Part shown: positions 8,119-17,273 of the stretch, piece after piece
Numbering within the stretch: position 1 is the stretch's first letter
Layout: every line of letters begins with the position of its first letter
Assembly: GCF_049310885.1 (NCBI RefSeq)
Contig: NZ_JBMDYO010000005.1
Coordinates: forward strand, 62,001-126,000
Source of the DNA: CAYZJV01 sp049310885
Lineage (GTDB): Bacteria; Spirochaetota; Spirochaetia; Sphaerochaetales; Sphaerochaetaceae
DNA length: 64,000 bases
Direction: 5' to 3'
Made by a program: the position numbers and the translations under genes
Notes under the pieces: generated by a model
What the model saw: only the letters and a program-made list of their open reading frames with translations
Database searches by the model: none
What the model was told of the DNA's origin: nothing

Positions 8119-10496
8119 AAAACCTCAAAGAAAAGTGCCAGTCTGAGATTGTTGTCCAACGCTAAGCCAAACAAAAAGTCGATAGTTGCTGTTGAAAGAC
8201 CTAGTGCGATAGAACCCGAGTATTCAAGCTCACCAAACCCTCCGAGAGAGCTGAAAGGCAAGCCAGGATTATCATTGTATGGATCTGTGTCACTCAATAA
8301 TTGCCCAACAAGCAAACCACGAGATGAAACCGTAACCATCGACTGGAGCATGACGGTTGGCATATCTGTTGAGAAATGATGCAGATGTTTCACCCTTGCA
8401 AGTATCATATCATCAACCAGTGAGAGTGCGGGATATGAGGGAATACCACGAGACCCACCATAATCGAAATAGGCTGTTTTACGAGGATTTGAAACATGCG
8501 ACGTCCCAGCATGGGCATCGAACCAGAGTGCATCATTTGCTCCGAGGGATAGAACCTTCTGTAAACGAGTCTCCATCCGGTAACCGAAACGATTGTTGCC
8601 CTCTATGGGAGCTTCGGCCAGAAAAGAGAAATCCACTCTTGATCCACTCTTAGGGAAAAACCCGAAAGGAATCGTAGTATAGACACCATCGAAGCGGACA
8701 GAAGGAATGAAAGCATCTCTTCCCACTACCTGTTCCCCATACCAGATATAGTCAAAATCGGTTGCCAATTTCAACACATGGTGTGAATTATACCGGTACT
8801 CCAGGAAGAACTCCGATATCATCATCCGATCGCGATCTTCCACTCCAGTCAACGCATAGCGAAGATTTAATGGATGGATACCTCCCGTGACATACCCTAT
8901 CTGTGTCCCTAATTGAATATTTGGAGTCAAACCGTATTGGAGTTTGCTTGAGATGGTAATGGCATCGGATGCGGCGAAAAGTACTTCAAGAGAAGAGGAA
9001 GAATCAAATAATTGATTATTGGTGTACCGTACAGAGAAGTCGGGCAACATACGAAATTGAGATTCATTCGAAGAGGTCCATGCGTATGATACGGCAGCGT
9101 TGAGCCCCGCAGATACTGAGGAACGTTTTGGCTCGAATTTTCGTGTTTGGATCTCCAAGTTTCCCCGTACCGTATCGGATTTACCCAAGAAAGCATCGGT
9201 ATAGTCATAGGCAACCGTAGCATACCCTCCATCGATTCGTAATTCCTCGAACAATCCACGCAGCTTCCGCTTGCTCACGAGGTCGAGTGGCTTTCCCACG
9301 AATTGATCGAACTGTTCCAAATTGAATGTTTCTTCATCTTGATAAGAACCAACTGTTCGATGGGAAACCGAGTTCACATAGACATCAGGAAGAGTAAAAT
9401 AAGCTCCGTAGCGATCCGGATCCAATGGCGCCAACGTTCGGAATGCACCAATTTTCTGTGCAAGAGTCTGGATATCTTCGTGTCTGGATATGGCTGTCGC
9501 CTCTCCAACTGCAATAATCTCGTCGACTGCCGCGAAATCGAGAATATCATGTTGATCTAATTGTGGTTCGATAAGTAGATCGGCATCTGTGCTTTGGTAT
9601 ACCACCGTATTCTTGGTGAGGATAACGATCAATTGTGAGAGGATATCGGTCAAGGACTCCATCTCTTCGGCTTCGATAGTATAGTCTACAGCATTCACAT
9701 CAACCGCAATGACGATATCGGCTCCCATATCGCGGGCAAGATGGACCGGCATGTTGTCTACCAGTCCACCATCAATGATCAGACGACCATCGGTCGGATA
9801 GGGAGTAAATACCACGGGGATGGAAATGCTGGAGCGGATTGCAGAGACTAACGATCCTTCGGAGAAAATGACCCTTTCTCCAGTCACCAGATCGGTTCCT
9901 ATGCAACGGAAGGGAATGGCAAGTTCATCGAAATCATCTATTGGTGAAACACGAGAAAGTGAATCATTGAGCATACTGAGAATCCTTTGATCTCCGATGA
10001 TTCCAGAAGCTCCCCCAAGGCCTTCACTATCGAAACCAAGGACAAACAGGTTGTCACGATCCCTTCTCAGAGGAGCCGGTTCGGGACGAAGTGGAGGAAG
10101 AGCTGCAAGAGCAAACAGTTCCACCATATTGTAGGAGGCAATGAGACGTCTCATATCTCCTGGTGAATACCCTGCTGCGTAGAGTCCTCCAACAAGGCTC
10201 CCCATGCTTGTTCCAAGAACCATATCGATCGGTATACCTACTTTTTCAATAGCTTCAATTACCGGTATGTGAGCAAATCCTCGAGCACCACCTCCAGAGA
10301 GGACGAGAGCGATCTTCGGATATGATTCGCTAGCATCATCTCGACTACCGTAGACTTGCATACCGATGAATTGGTCTCCAATAATGATTCCTTTCTGCAC
10401 AGGTATTTCATCTGCATGTATCAATCCAATTGATGAAAGAATCAATAGGAGCATGTAGAGGATGAGCAATCGTAGGTTTTTGGAACTATTTCCCAT
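8115..10496 (-). CDS. Patatin-like phospholipase with POTRA and outer-membrane barrel (PlpD/type Vd-like)
   Basis: A 793-residue exported protein. A signal peptide (about 1-28) precedes a patatin domain (about 60-330) with the oxyanion-hole SGGGARGFAH (Gly68-70), the nucleophile motif GTSMG (Ser97) and the catalytic Asp242 in IDGGLVDNMP. A POTRA-like segment (about 370-440) and a C-terminal surface-antigen/BamA-like beta-barrel (about 445-793, ending in hydrophobic LALFFEVL) follow. This order is that of type Vd autotransporters and related outer-membrane lipases. It overlaps fmt by 11 bases. AGGAA lies directly against the ATG, an unusually short spacing. Both catalytic residues are present, so an active lipid hydrolase is expected. 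Confidence 0.87.
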   Translation of the reverse strand: MGNSSKNLRLLILYMLLLILSSIGLIHADEIPVQKGIIIGDQFIGMQVYGSRDDASESYPKIALVLSGGGARGFAHIPVIEAIEKVGIPIDMVLGTSMGSLVGGLYAAGYSPGDMRRLIASYNMVELFALAALPPLRPEPAPLRRDRDNLFVLGFDSEGLGGASGIIGDQRILSMLNDSLSRVSPIDDFDELAIPFRCIGTDLVTGERVIFSEGSLVSAIRSSISIPVVFTPYPTDGRLIIDGGLVDNMPVHLARDMGADIVIAVDVNAVDYTIEAEEMESLTDILSQLIVILTKNTVVYQSTDADLLIEPQLDQHDILDFAAVDEIIAVGEATAISRHEDIQTLAQKIGAFRTLAPLDPDRYGAYFTLPDVYVNSVSHRTVGSYQDEETFNLEQFDQFVGKPLDLVSKRKLRGLFEELRIDGGYATVAYDYTDAFLGKSDTVRGNLEIQTRKFEPKRSSVSAGLNAAVSYAWTSSNESQFRMLPDFSVRYTNNQLFDSSSSLEVLFAASDAITISSKLQYGLTPNIQLGTQIGYVTGGIHPLNLRYALTGVEDRDRMMISEFFLEYRYNSHHVLKLATDFDYIWYGEQVVGRDAFIPSVRFDGVYTTIPFGFFPKSGSRVDFSFLAEAPIEGNNRFGYRMETRLQKVLSLGANDALWFDAHAGTSHVSNPRKTAYFDYGGSRGIPSYPALSLVDDMILARVKHLHHFSTDMPTVMLQSMVTVSSRGLLVGQLLSDTDPYNDNPGLPFSSLGGFGELEYSGSIALGLSTATIDFLFGLALDNNLRLALFFEVL

Positions 10497-11481
10497 TTCC
10501 TGAGACTTCCCCTTGCGCTATGCCCAGAACCGCTCCGATTATCGAGGGATTTCCATTCGAGAACGCAGCGCTGTCCATCTCTTTCTTCTGAGCCAACTGT
10601 AACCTATCCACATGGAGCATACCATCACCACAGGCTATGGCAAAACCTTTCTTCTTTATCCTACCGAGTACCGTTCCGGGTTGAACATCTGTTTCAATCG
10701 GTTCGTTGGATAGGTCAAAAAGAGAGCCATGTACTGCTGTTATGAATAGTGTCTTGTCTCCAAATGTCGTATATGCGCGTGGCCAGGGTTGGAAAGCTCG
10801 TACCATGCAGTGGATTTCCCGTGCACTCTTACTCCAATCAATTTCTCCATCGGCTTTAGTCAGCATCCGGGAAAAGGTCGCTTCACGCTCATCCTGCTGT
10901 CGTTCCACCAATGAACCATCACGCCATTTCTCGAGAGTGCCGACAATGAGATCGGCAGCTAGCGGGGCAACCAATTCTCCCAAGGTCGTCGTCGTTTCGG
11001 TTCCATCGAGATCTATTTCGGTACTGGAGAGGATATCCCCGCTATCGATCTGCGCGACTATCCTTTGGACGGAGATACCAGTTTTTCGCTCTCCATGGAG
11101 AAGTGCGAATTGGAGAGGAGAACTTCCTCGATACTTGGGTAACAGTGATGGGTGAATATTTATGGCCCCACACTCGAACAGAGCGAGAAATTTGGGTCCG
11201 AAATAGTGCCCACATGCGAACGATATAAGGAGATTGGGTCCCAAGTCAGAAACACTTGCACGGGAATCTGCTCGTAGTCGATCATATTGCAAGACCGGGA
11301 TGCCTAACCTTTGGGCTTCAACCTTCACCGGGGGAGGCTCCATATGTCGTCCTCTACCCGTTGGTTTATCGGGATTTGTGAGCACTCCCACAACAGTGAA
11401 ATTCTGCGACAAGGCTTTTAGTGCAGGCACAGCTATATCGGGATTACCGGCAAACAGTATCCGCAATTCGGGACATGACAT
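10486..11481 (-). CDS. fmt: Methionyl-tRNA formyltransferase
   Basis: Formylates initiator Met-tRNA with 10-formyl-THF. The N-terminal formyltransferase domain shows LRILFAGNPDIAVPAL, TNPDKPTGRG, the SLLPKYRGSSPLQFALLHGE active-site stretch and a typical QIDSGDIL. The C-terminal OB-like domain (about 215-331) is present. The ATG at 11481 is two bases after the def stop; an in-frame TTG at 11487 is possible, but GAAGG upstream is spaced better for the ATG (10 nt against 4). The pairing with def, which later removes the formyl group, is the common bacterial arrangement. Confidence 0.95.
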   Translation of the reverse strand: MSCPELRILFAGNPDIAVPALKALSQNFTVVGVLTNPDKPTGRGRHMEPPPVKVEAQRLGIPVLQYDRLRADSRASVSDLGPNLLISFACGHYFGPKFLALFECGAINIHPSLLPKYRGSSPLQFALLHGERKTGISVQRIVAQIDSGDILSSTEIDLDGTETTTTLGELVAPLAADLIVGTLEKWRDGSLVERQQDEREATFSRMLTKADGEIDWSKSAREIHCMVRAFQPWPRAYTTFGDKTLFITAVHGSLFDLSNEPIETDVQPGTVLGRIKKKGFAIACGDGMLHVDRLQLAQKKEMDSAAFSNGNPSIIGAVLGIAQGEVSGNGK

Positions 11482-11483
11482 GA

Positions 11484-11990
11484 TCAATTGTCCTTCTTGC
11501 GGCGTTTGTTTCGTCTGTTGTATGAAGCTACCAGTTTCTCTCTCTCTGCCTCTTCCATTCTATCTATGAACAGCACACCATTGAGGTGGTCATTCTCGTG
11601 CTGTATGACTCGGGCAAGCATTCCCTCGGCATGGAGGATAAAGGGTTTCCCCTTGATATCCTGGGCTTGGACAGAGATCTTTATCGGCCTTACAATATCA
11701 TAGTACATACCGGGAATGCTCAAGCATCCCTCTTCATAAGCACCCTGTTCTTGACTGGTTTCAATGATTTCGGGGTTTATGAAAACCATTCGCTCACCCG
11801 GTTTTCTCGTGTCAACAACGAACAGTCGACTGGGCACACCTACTTGGGGCGCCGCCAAACCGATACCGTCCGACTCTTCCATGGTCTCGAACATGGCATC
11901 GACGAATATCGCCAGAGCGTTGTCGAAGGTAGATATCCTTTCTGCCTTCTCACGCAATACTTCTTCACCTAACGTATAGATATCCAACAT
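11484..11990 (-). CDS. def: Peptide deformylase
   Basis: Metal-dependent removal of the N-formyl group from nascent proteins. From the ATG at 11990 the protein (168 residues) begins MLDIYTLGEEVLREKA, as expected. All three family motifs are present: GIGLAAPQVG (motif 1), EEGCLSIPG (motif 2, metal Cys) and VIQHENDHLNGVLFID (motif 3, HExDH). The longer open frame upstream runs through the priA end and is not part of the gene. The tail after the catalytic domain is strongly basic (RRNKRRKK). Two bases separate it from fmt. Confidence 0.95.
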   Translation of the reverse strand: MLDIYTLGEEVLREKAERISTFDNALAIFVDAMFETMEESDGIGLAAPQVGVPSRLFVVDTRKPGERMVFINPEIIETSQEQGAYEEGCLSIPGMYYDIVRPIKISVQAQDIKGKPFILHAEGMLARVIQHENDHLNGVLFIDRMEEAEREKLVASYNRRNKRRKKDN

Positions 11991-12028
11991 GCTCCAATAA
12001 TACCGACAAAAGCATGGTACCGTCAATG

Positions 12029-14032
12029 TTACAGCATCTGCAATGGATCCAAATCGATCTCCAGATAGATAGAAGAAGGAGTCTTGTATTGCTGATGGAC
12101 AGCTGTAGCCACTTGCAATAGACGAGCTGGATTCGTAGAACGCAATACCAGATGGTGACGCCAATTTCCGGCAATCTTCTCGATGGGACACGGCGCACTG
12201 CCTAAGATATCGGGAATATCCTTTTTATCCCCATTATCCACATATGCAGATCCCATTTCCTGCAATAATGATTCAATCATGCTATGTAAGTCTACCATAG
12301 CCTTTACAGTCTTCTCCTTGCTCCTTCCCCGGACAACAAAATTGACCAACCGGGTAAAGGGAGGAAATGCGGTGTCCTTTCGAGCTGACAGTTCCTCACT
12401 ATAGAAAGTTTGAAGATCGTTCTGAGTCGCACACATAATCGCCCTATTATCGGGATGGTAGGTCTGTACGACCACTTTACCTGCATTATTGTATCGCCCA
12501 GCACGTCCACTGACTTGCAGAATGAGGGAGAAGGTTCTTTCCTGAGATCTGAAATCGGGGAGATTCAGGGAACTGTCGGCAAGCACGATACCAACCAGAT
12601 CGACTAAAGGAAAATTTAATCCCTTCGCAACCATCTGTGTACCCAAAAGGATATCAATAGAGCCATTCTTGAACTCGGAAAGAACTTGGGCTACCCGCTG
12701 CTTGTCTTTTGCGGAATCGGTATCCAATCTTGCTATATGGGCGAGCGGAAAGAATTGCTTGACCTCGTTCTCTACCATCTCTGTTCCGAATGTACCATAA
12801 CCGACATCGACCGAATTACACTCAGGACAGACAGAAATCGGTTTTCGTGAGTATCCACAATAATGGCAGACCATCCGGTTTTCCTTTTTATGGTAAGTGA
12901 GAGAGATACTACAATGGGGACAAGTCATCTCATAACCACAGGAATTACAGTGGAAGAAATGGGAAAACCCCCGTCTATTAAGGAAGAGGATCACTTGTCG
13001 TTTCATATCCAGCGTTTGTTTCATCATCTCCAATAATTTTCGAGAGAGTAGACGCTGTTCACCCAACATATTCACTACAGTAATCTTAGGTGGAGAGCCT
13101 CCCCCAACTCGTTGTGAAAGGACATGCTTGCATATCCGGCCCTCCTCCATCATGTGCCATGCTTCAAGAGATGGGGTGGCACTACCCATGAGAAGGAGAG
13201 CATTGCTGTCTGAAGCCCGTTTTTGTGCGATCTGACGAGCATGGTAGCGGGGGGAGTTTCCCGCCTTGTAGGAATTCTCGTGCTCCTCATCGATTATTAT
13301 AAGACCTAGATTCTCGAAAGGGGCGAATACAGCACTTCTAGCACCTATAGCCATCTCCACCTCGCCTCTTTTAATTTTCCTCCAGGCTGTCAGTCGTTGT
13401 GAGGGTGTCATACCCGAATGGAGGATAGCGACTCGATTCTCGAACCGTTTGGAAACCTGTCTAGCCAACTGATGGGTCAAAGTTATTTCGGGAACAAGAT
13501 AGATTACCTGTTTTCCCTGCTGAATAACCTGTTCAGCAACCTGGAGAAACACTTCGCTCTTCCCCGATCCGGTAATCCCGTAAAGATAATGTAGCTGTTC
13601 TTTGCTAGATAGGATAGACGTTATAGCCTCCCGTTGCTCCTCCGATAAGTGTTCAGCAGCTACAGCAAGTTCCTGCCCGTCGATTGGCATAAGCGGAGGA
13701 TCGACATCACGTCGGCCTCCCGGTATCATTCCGCTGAGTGCTTCTCCCTCCGAGCAGAGATAGAATCGAGCCATCCACTGGGCGAGGAGAATTTCCCGCT
13801 CCCCATAGAGTGGTTCTTTATCGATCATTCGCTTTATGGGTTTAATGGTATAGCGAGTCTCTTCGATTCTATCGAGACATGCCACCACATATGCGGTAAC
13901 TTCACGATTACCAAAAGGAACTACAGCCCGCATACCAACCTCACAGACCATATCTTCCGATATCGCATAGGTAAATCGCTGTTCGAGTGGGTTGCTCAGA
14001 ACCACTTGGGCAAACATGGCCTTGGTATCCAT
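12029..14032 (-). CDS. priA: Primosomal replication restart helicase PriA
   Basis: 3'-5' DNA helicase that reloads the replisome at abandoned forks. Domains in order: DNA-binding 3'BD (about 1-105), helicase lobe 1 with Walker A GITGSGKS (152-159) and DEEH (248-251), helicase lobe 2 interrupted by a zinc domain with eight cysteines (362, 365, 371, 374, 389, 392, 402, 405), then lobe 2 with LLGTQMVAKGLNFP and a C-terminal domain. At 667 residues it is slightly shorter than E. coli PriA. GAAGG lies before the ATG. It starts two bases after the udg stop and is followed by def after 38 bases. Confidence 0.95.
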   Translation of the reverse strand: MDTKAMFAQVVLSNPLEQRFTYAISEDMVCEVGMRAVVPFGNREVTAYVVACLDRIEETRYTIKPIKRMIDKEPLYGEREILLAQWMARFYLCSEGEALSGMIPGGRRDVDPPLMPIDGQELAVAAEHLSEEQREAITSILSSKEQLHYLYGITGSGKSEVFLQVAEQVIQQGKQVIYLVPEITLTHQLARQVSKRFENRVAILHSGMTPSQRLTAWRKIKRGEVEMAIGARSAVFAPFENLGLIIIDEEHENSYKAGNSPRYHARQIAQKRASDSNALLLMGSATPSLEAWHMMEEGRICKHVLSQRVGGGSPPKITVVNMLGEQRLLSRKLLEMMKQTLDMKRQVILFLNRRGFSHFFHCNSCGYEMTCPHCSISLTYHKKENRMVCHYCGYSRKPISVCPECNSVDVGYGTFGTEMVENEVKQFFPLAHIARLDTDSAKDKQRVAQVLSEFKNGSIDILLGTQMVAKGLNFPLVDLVGIVLADSSLNLPDFRSQERTFSLILQVSGRAGRYNNAGKVVVQTYHPDNRAIMCATQNDLQTFYSEELSARKDTAFPPFTRLVNFVVRGRSKEKTVKAMVDLHSMIESLLQEMGSAYVDNGDKKDIPDILGSAPCPIEKIAGNWRHHLVLRSTNPARLLQVATAVHQQYKTPSSIYLEIDLDPLQML

Positions 14033-14034
14033 GC

Positions 14035-14829
14035 CTATGCCTTCGTTGTTGCGATGGGGATATCGATCAACTGTGCTACCCGCTTAAGATCCTCCCAGAC
14101 AGGCTTCCTCAAATCGAGGTTTCTCAAAACTGCAGCCGGATGGTAGGTCACCACTACGGGAATCCCCTCATGCCGATAGATTGTGGAACGCATGGTATGG
14201 AGAGCATGGTCACATTGGAGAAGATAATTCGCCGCGACTTTTCCCACACAGAGGATTACATCGGGTTTGACCAAGGAAATCTGTCTTTTAAGGTATGGGA
14301 TGCAGGCATTTGCCTCCGCTGGATGGGGATTCCTGTTTTGTGGTGGACGACATTTGACGATATTAGTGATGAAGACATCTTGTGCACGGTTCAAATGTAT
14401 TGCATTAAGCCAAGAATCGAGATACTTTCCAGCCTTTCCGACAAATGGTTCCCCCGAAGCATCTTCATCTGCTCCAGGGCCTTCTCCTATCACCATAAGG
14501 CGAGCATTGGCCATGCCAACTCCAGGAACTGCATGATTTCTGGTTTCACTTAATGGGCAGAGCGAACAGGATTCCACCATGCGGACAATTTGAGGGAGCG
14601 TAGCATGCACCAGAGGATCTGTTGAGGAATTTTCAGTATGGATAACTAACTGCTCAGCACGCTGTAAAAAATCGGGCTTGGCTTTTTTCTGGAATGCTCC
14701 ATCAGCCTCTTTAGGATTAGGTGTGATGAAATCTTGCACTTCATCAAAAAGCGTCCACACCTCTTCGAGTACCGTTTTTACTGTCTCCCTGCGATCTTCC
14801 ACAGATACCTCTTCATGTTGGCTCATCAT
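14035..14829 (-). CDS. Uracil-DNA glycosylase, family 4-like
   Basis: Removes uracil from DNA. Residues from about 85 on carry the family 4 signatures: CSLC/C-type iron-sulfur ligands (MVESCSLCPLSETRNHAVPG), motif A GEGPGADEDASGEPFVGKAGKYL (in two parts: GEGPGADEDASG, then EPFVGKAG), TNIVKCRPPQNRNP and the C-terminal VVTYHPAAVLR motif B. The N-terminal 80 residues (VETVLEEVWTLFDEVQDF onward) are an acidic extension not typical of the core. ATG codons at 14829 and 14826 are both plausible with AGGA upstream. It overlaps truA by 17 bases and adjoins priA, so it is within the same transcript. Confidence 0.9.
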   Translation of the reverse strand: MMSQHEEVSVEDRRETVKTVLEEVWTLFDEVQDFITPNPKEADGAFQKKAKPDFLQRAEQLVIHTENSSTDPLVHATLPQIVRMVESCSLCPLSETRNHAVPGVGMANARLMVIGEGPGADEDASGEPFVGKAGKYLDSWLNAIHLNRAQDVFITNIVKCRPPQNRNPHPAEANACIPYLKRQISLVKPDVILCVGKVAANYLLQCDHALHTMRSTIYRHEGIPVVVTYHPAAVLRNLDLRKPVWEDLKRVAQLIDIPIATTKA

Positions 14830-15628
14830 AATCTATCCTATAGAGATATAATCCGTCAGGGGGCGCGGTCTTTCCGGCTTGACGACGGTCTTTCGATGCC
14901 AGTCTCCTAACAAACTCTTCAACTGGATCTCCCCTCTCTCCTAATTCTATCATGGTTCCAACCATGGATCGTACCTGGTGCATCAAAAATGCATTGCCAC
15001 TTACCGTGTATACTAAAAGTTGTCCTCCCCAGCGAGATTGCTCAAGATGGAAGTCACTGGTGTATAGATCCCGGACCTTACTGTGGCTCTGGTCGGCGAC
15101 CGCACCGAAAGTCCTGAAATCATGGGTTCCCACAAGAGTCTGGGCATATCCATTGAGCAGATCCAAGGGGGGGAATTTCCGCAACCGATAGACTCGATTT
15201 CGATCGAATGGGCTATAGTCGTGGTATTCCTTACAGTAATACCGGTATTCTCGTCGTATTGCGGTAAACCGGGCATGGAATGTATCACTCACCTCACTAC
15301 TGGAGAGAATGCGTACATCTTGTGGGAGCAGTTTGTTCAAGGCCAATGCGAATATGTCAGCTGGTATGCTTTGGTTAGGGGTATCGAAATGGGCTACCTG
15401 TCCCAGAGCATGTACTCCCGAATCTGTCCTCCCAGAACCTTGGACATGGATTCTCACTCCAATTATTTTTGCAAGAGCCGTCTCAATTTCCTGTTGGACG
15501 GTCCTATCAACCTTCTGCCTTTGCCAACCTGCGAACTGAGCCCCATCATAGGTTACCAGCAACTTGATTCTTCGGTAACCTGGCGAAAGGGAAAATTCGG
15601 TAGGCCTTCTCCAATCAGAGCGAGCCAT
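14813..15628 (-). CDS. truA: tRNA pseudouridine synthase A
   Basis: Isomerises uridines 38-40 of the tRNA anticodon arm. Family motifs visible: LLVTYDGAQFAGWQRQ, the catalytic Asp in GSGRTDSGVHALGQVAHFD, HARFTAIRREYRYYC and a FLMHQVRSMVGTMIELG C-terminal stretch. The open frame continues upstream, but the ATG at 15628 is chosen because GGAGG stands seven bases before it inside the end of acpS. That gives 271 residues, the usual size. The N-terminal tail RSDWRRPTEFSLSPGYRR is longer than in E. coli. It overlaps acpS by 14 and udg by 17 bases. Confidence 0.93.
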   Translation of the reverse strand: MARSDWRRPTEFSLSPGYRRIKLLVTYDGAQFAGWQRQKVDRTVQQEIETALAKIIGVRIHVQGSGRTDSGVHALGQVAHFDTPNQSIPADIFALALNKLLPQDVRILSSSEVSDTFHARFTAIRREYRYYCKEYHDYSPFDRNRVYRLRKFPPLDLLNGYAQTLVGTHDFRTFGAVADQSHSKVRDLYTSDFHLEQSRWGGQLLVYTVSGNAFLMHQVRSMVGTMIELGERGDPVEEFVRRLASKDRRQAGKTAPPDGLYLYRIDYDEPT

Positions 15629-16013
15629 CAAAATCCTCCAAAACCACGAATGCAATGGCAAGATCCTTCTCATGGGTAAGCGATAGATGGACCGAACAGG
15701 AGTCGAGGCAGAGCCTATCCTTCACCTCTTGTAAAACTACCAGGGAAGGTTTTCCTACGGAATCGACAGTAACAGAGATTTCGCTGGGAGAAATTCCTCT
15801 GAAACCTGTTCCCAAAGCCTTAACAAAAGCCTCTTTTGCCGCAAAGCGGGAGGCAAGGTATTCACTTCTCAGCAGACCTTCCAACTCCAAAGCTTCCGTT
15901 ACCTCGGTTGCACTGAACATCCTTTTCAGCACATGGAGGGTCATCCGCTGAGAATCCATTCTATTGATTGCTACAGCATCGATTCCGATACCACGTATTT
16001 TTCCCACGATCAC
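15615..16013 (-). CDS. acpS: Holo-[acyl-carrier-protein] synthase
   Basis: Transfers 4'-phosphopantetheine from CoA to the serine of acyl carrier protein. In 132 residues the two family signatures are clear: GIGIDAVAINRM near the N-terminus (Mg-binding Asp) and the catalytic FAAKEAFVKALGTGF helix, with a C-terminal VHLSLTHEKDLAIAFVV. The start codon is GTG at 16013, sharing one base with the cdaR stop codon (TAGTG), so it probably depends on translation of cdaR. No good ribosome binding site is seen. Confidence 0.93.
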   Translation of the reverse strand: MIVGKIRGIGIDAVAINRMDSQRMTLHVLKRMFSATEVTEALELEGLLRSEYLASRFAAKEAFVKALGTGFRGISPSEISVTVDSVGKPSLVVLQEVKDRLCLDSCSVHLSLTHEKDLAIAFVVLEDFDGSL

Positions 16014-16453
16014 TAATTCGTACCACCTGCATTCACTTCTTCGCCTACACTATCCGATTGCCCCTTTTTTTGGAAGAAGACCCGCACGATATCGGGATCG
16101 GTGGAGAAGGATACTTCGATATCGACATAGGATGTATGAGCTTCAAGAAGTACAGGGACGCCAGTAACTCCATCCTCGGAAACAACAGAGAAGTCTGCGA
16201 TAGCTTTGATTGCTGTAGGATCGATCATCCCGATATACCGTTCATCGGCACGAATCAGCAGGGAAACTGACTCAGGAATCGTGCTGGTGGCTTCATAGCC
16301 ATCAGGCATCGTAACATGAAGAGGGATCTCCACCGTTCTACTATCAAGAGTGGCATAGTTGACCACTACAAAGACCGATATTGCCATAAGGAGAGAGAAT
16401 ACTTTAATCGGCCAATCCTCAAGCAGGGACCTCCACATCTTATTCAGCTTCAT
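16013..16453 (-). CDS. cdaR: YbbR/CdaR-like regulator of diadenylate cyclase
   Basis: A 146-residue protein with one N-terminal membrane helix (about 14-34, after EDWPIKVFSLLMAISVFVVV) and an extracytoplasmic part with the YbbR fold. EDWPIKVFSLLMAI is the typical opening of YbbR proteins, which bind CdaA and modulate c-di-AMP synthesis. Firmicute CdaR has several YbbR repeats; this one has room for about one, so it is a minimal version. GGAGG lies nine bases before the ATG, and the gene overlaps cdaA by 14 bases, which fits joint membrane assembly. Function is inferred from family and position. Confidence 0.8.
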   Translation of the reverse strand: MKLNKMWRSLLEDWPIKVFSLLMAISVFVVVNYATLDSRTVEIPLHVTMPDGYEATSTIPESVSLLIRADERYIGMIDPTAIKAIADFSVVSEDGVTGVPVLLEAHTSYVDIEVSFSTDPDIVRVFFQKKGQSDSVGEEVNAGGTN

Positions 16454-17255
16454 CTGCAGGTACCTCCGTCATGTCTTGTGGAGTGATATCGTGATAACTG
16501 AATAAAGCCAATAGCATCCTCTTTACTGTGGGACTATCCAGATCATAATAAAGATTCGCATTATAGGTAAGACTTATGGCTCCGGTCTCTTCCGAAACCA
16601 CGAGAACGATGGCATCTGATTCCTCCGCCAAACCCAAGGCAGCCCGGTGACGGGTACCGAAGCTTTTTTTGATATCGGTCTGTTCACTCAAAGGTAAATA
16701 ACAACCTGCTGAGAGAATCTTCCCCCCTTGGACCACCATAGCGCCATCATGCAATGGCGTATCATGATCGAACACGGTAAGGATGAGTGCCGATGAAAGG
16801 TCGGCATTCAAACGGGTTCCGGAATCGAGGACGTTCTTGATACCCAGATGGCGGGTAAAGACAATAAGTGCACCACGATTTTTAGATACCAATACATTGC
16901 AGGCGTTGAGAATGATATCGATCTGCTCTGCAGTCGTCTGAGTACCCATCCTGAACAGCCTGCTACGACCGCTGAACAATTGGGTAAAGGCTCTTCTCAA
17001 TTCGGGTTGGTAGACTACACAGATGAATATGACAGCCGGAATTGTTAAATATCTGTAGATCCAAAGGAAGGTCTCTAGGTGAAGCAAGCGAGAAAGACTA
17101 TAGACCGCTATCAGCACAAAGACGATCCTTGCAATCTGTTGAGCTTTTGTCTGCGCTACAGCCTTATGGAAACGATAGAAAATATAGGTAAGCGTCCCTA
17201 TCTCTAAGATAGGACCAAGTACGCTCCATATGCTGTTCATTATATTGGCAAACAT
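16440..17255 (-). CDS. cdaA: Diadenylate cyclase CdaA (DisA_N domain)
   Basis: Membrane enzyme making c-di-AMP from two ATP. Three hydrophobic helices (about 10-30, 38-58, 68-83) precede a DAC domain with the two catalytic motifs, DGA (170-172, in LHDGAMVVQGG) and RHR (202-204, in GTRHRAALGL). Length (271) and order match CdaA rather than DisA or CdaS. AAGGGG precedes the ATG. It overlaps cdaR by 14 bases. The glmM gene that often follows cdaR in Gram-positives is absent; acpS and truA follow instead. No c-di-AMP phosphodiesterase or receptor is seen in the window. Confidence 0.93.
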   Translation of the reverse strand: MFANIMNSIWSVLGPILEIGTLTYIFYRFHKAVAQTKAQQIARIVFVLIAVYSLSRLLHLETFLWIYRYLTIPAVIFICVVYQPELRRAFTQLFSGRSRLFRMGTQTTAEQIDIILNACNVLVSKNRGALIVFTRHLGIKNVLDSGTRLNADLSSALILTVFDHDTPLHDGAMVVQGGKILSAGCYLPLSEQTDIKKSFGTRHRAALGLAEESDAIVLVVSEETGAISLTYNANLYYDLDSPTVKRMLLALFSYHDITPQDMTEVPADEAE

Positions 17256-17273
17256 CTAAACCCCTTGCCTCTT

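Noticed and set aside
13649..14553. Two plus-strand frames of 165 and 188 codons opposite priA and udg
   Set aside because: Same reasoning: opposite well-supported conserved genes, with atypical composition and no ribosome binding site.
15083..15679. A 198-codon plus-strand frame opposite truA and acpS
   Set aside because: It lies wholly opposite genes with clear family motifs, has no ribosome binding site or recognisable protein pattern, and reads as a shadow frame.
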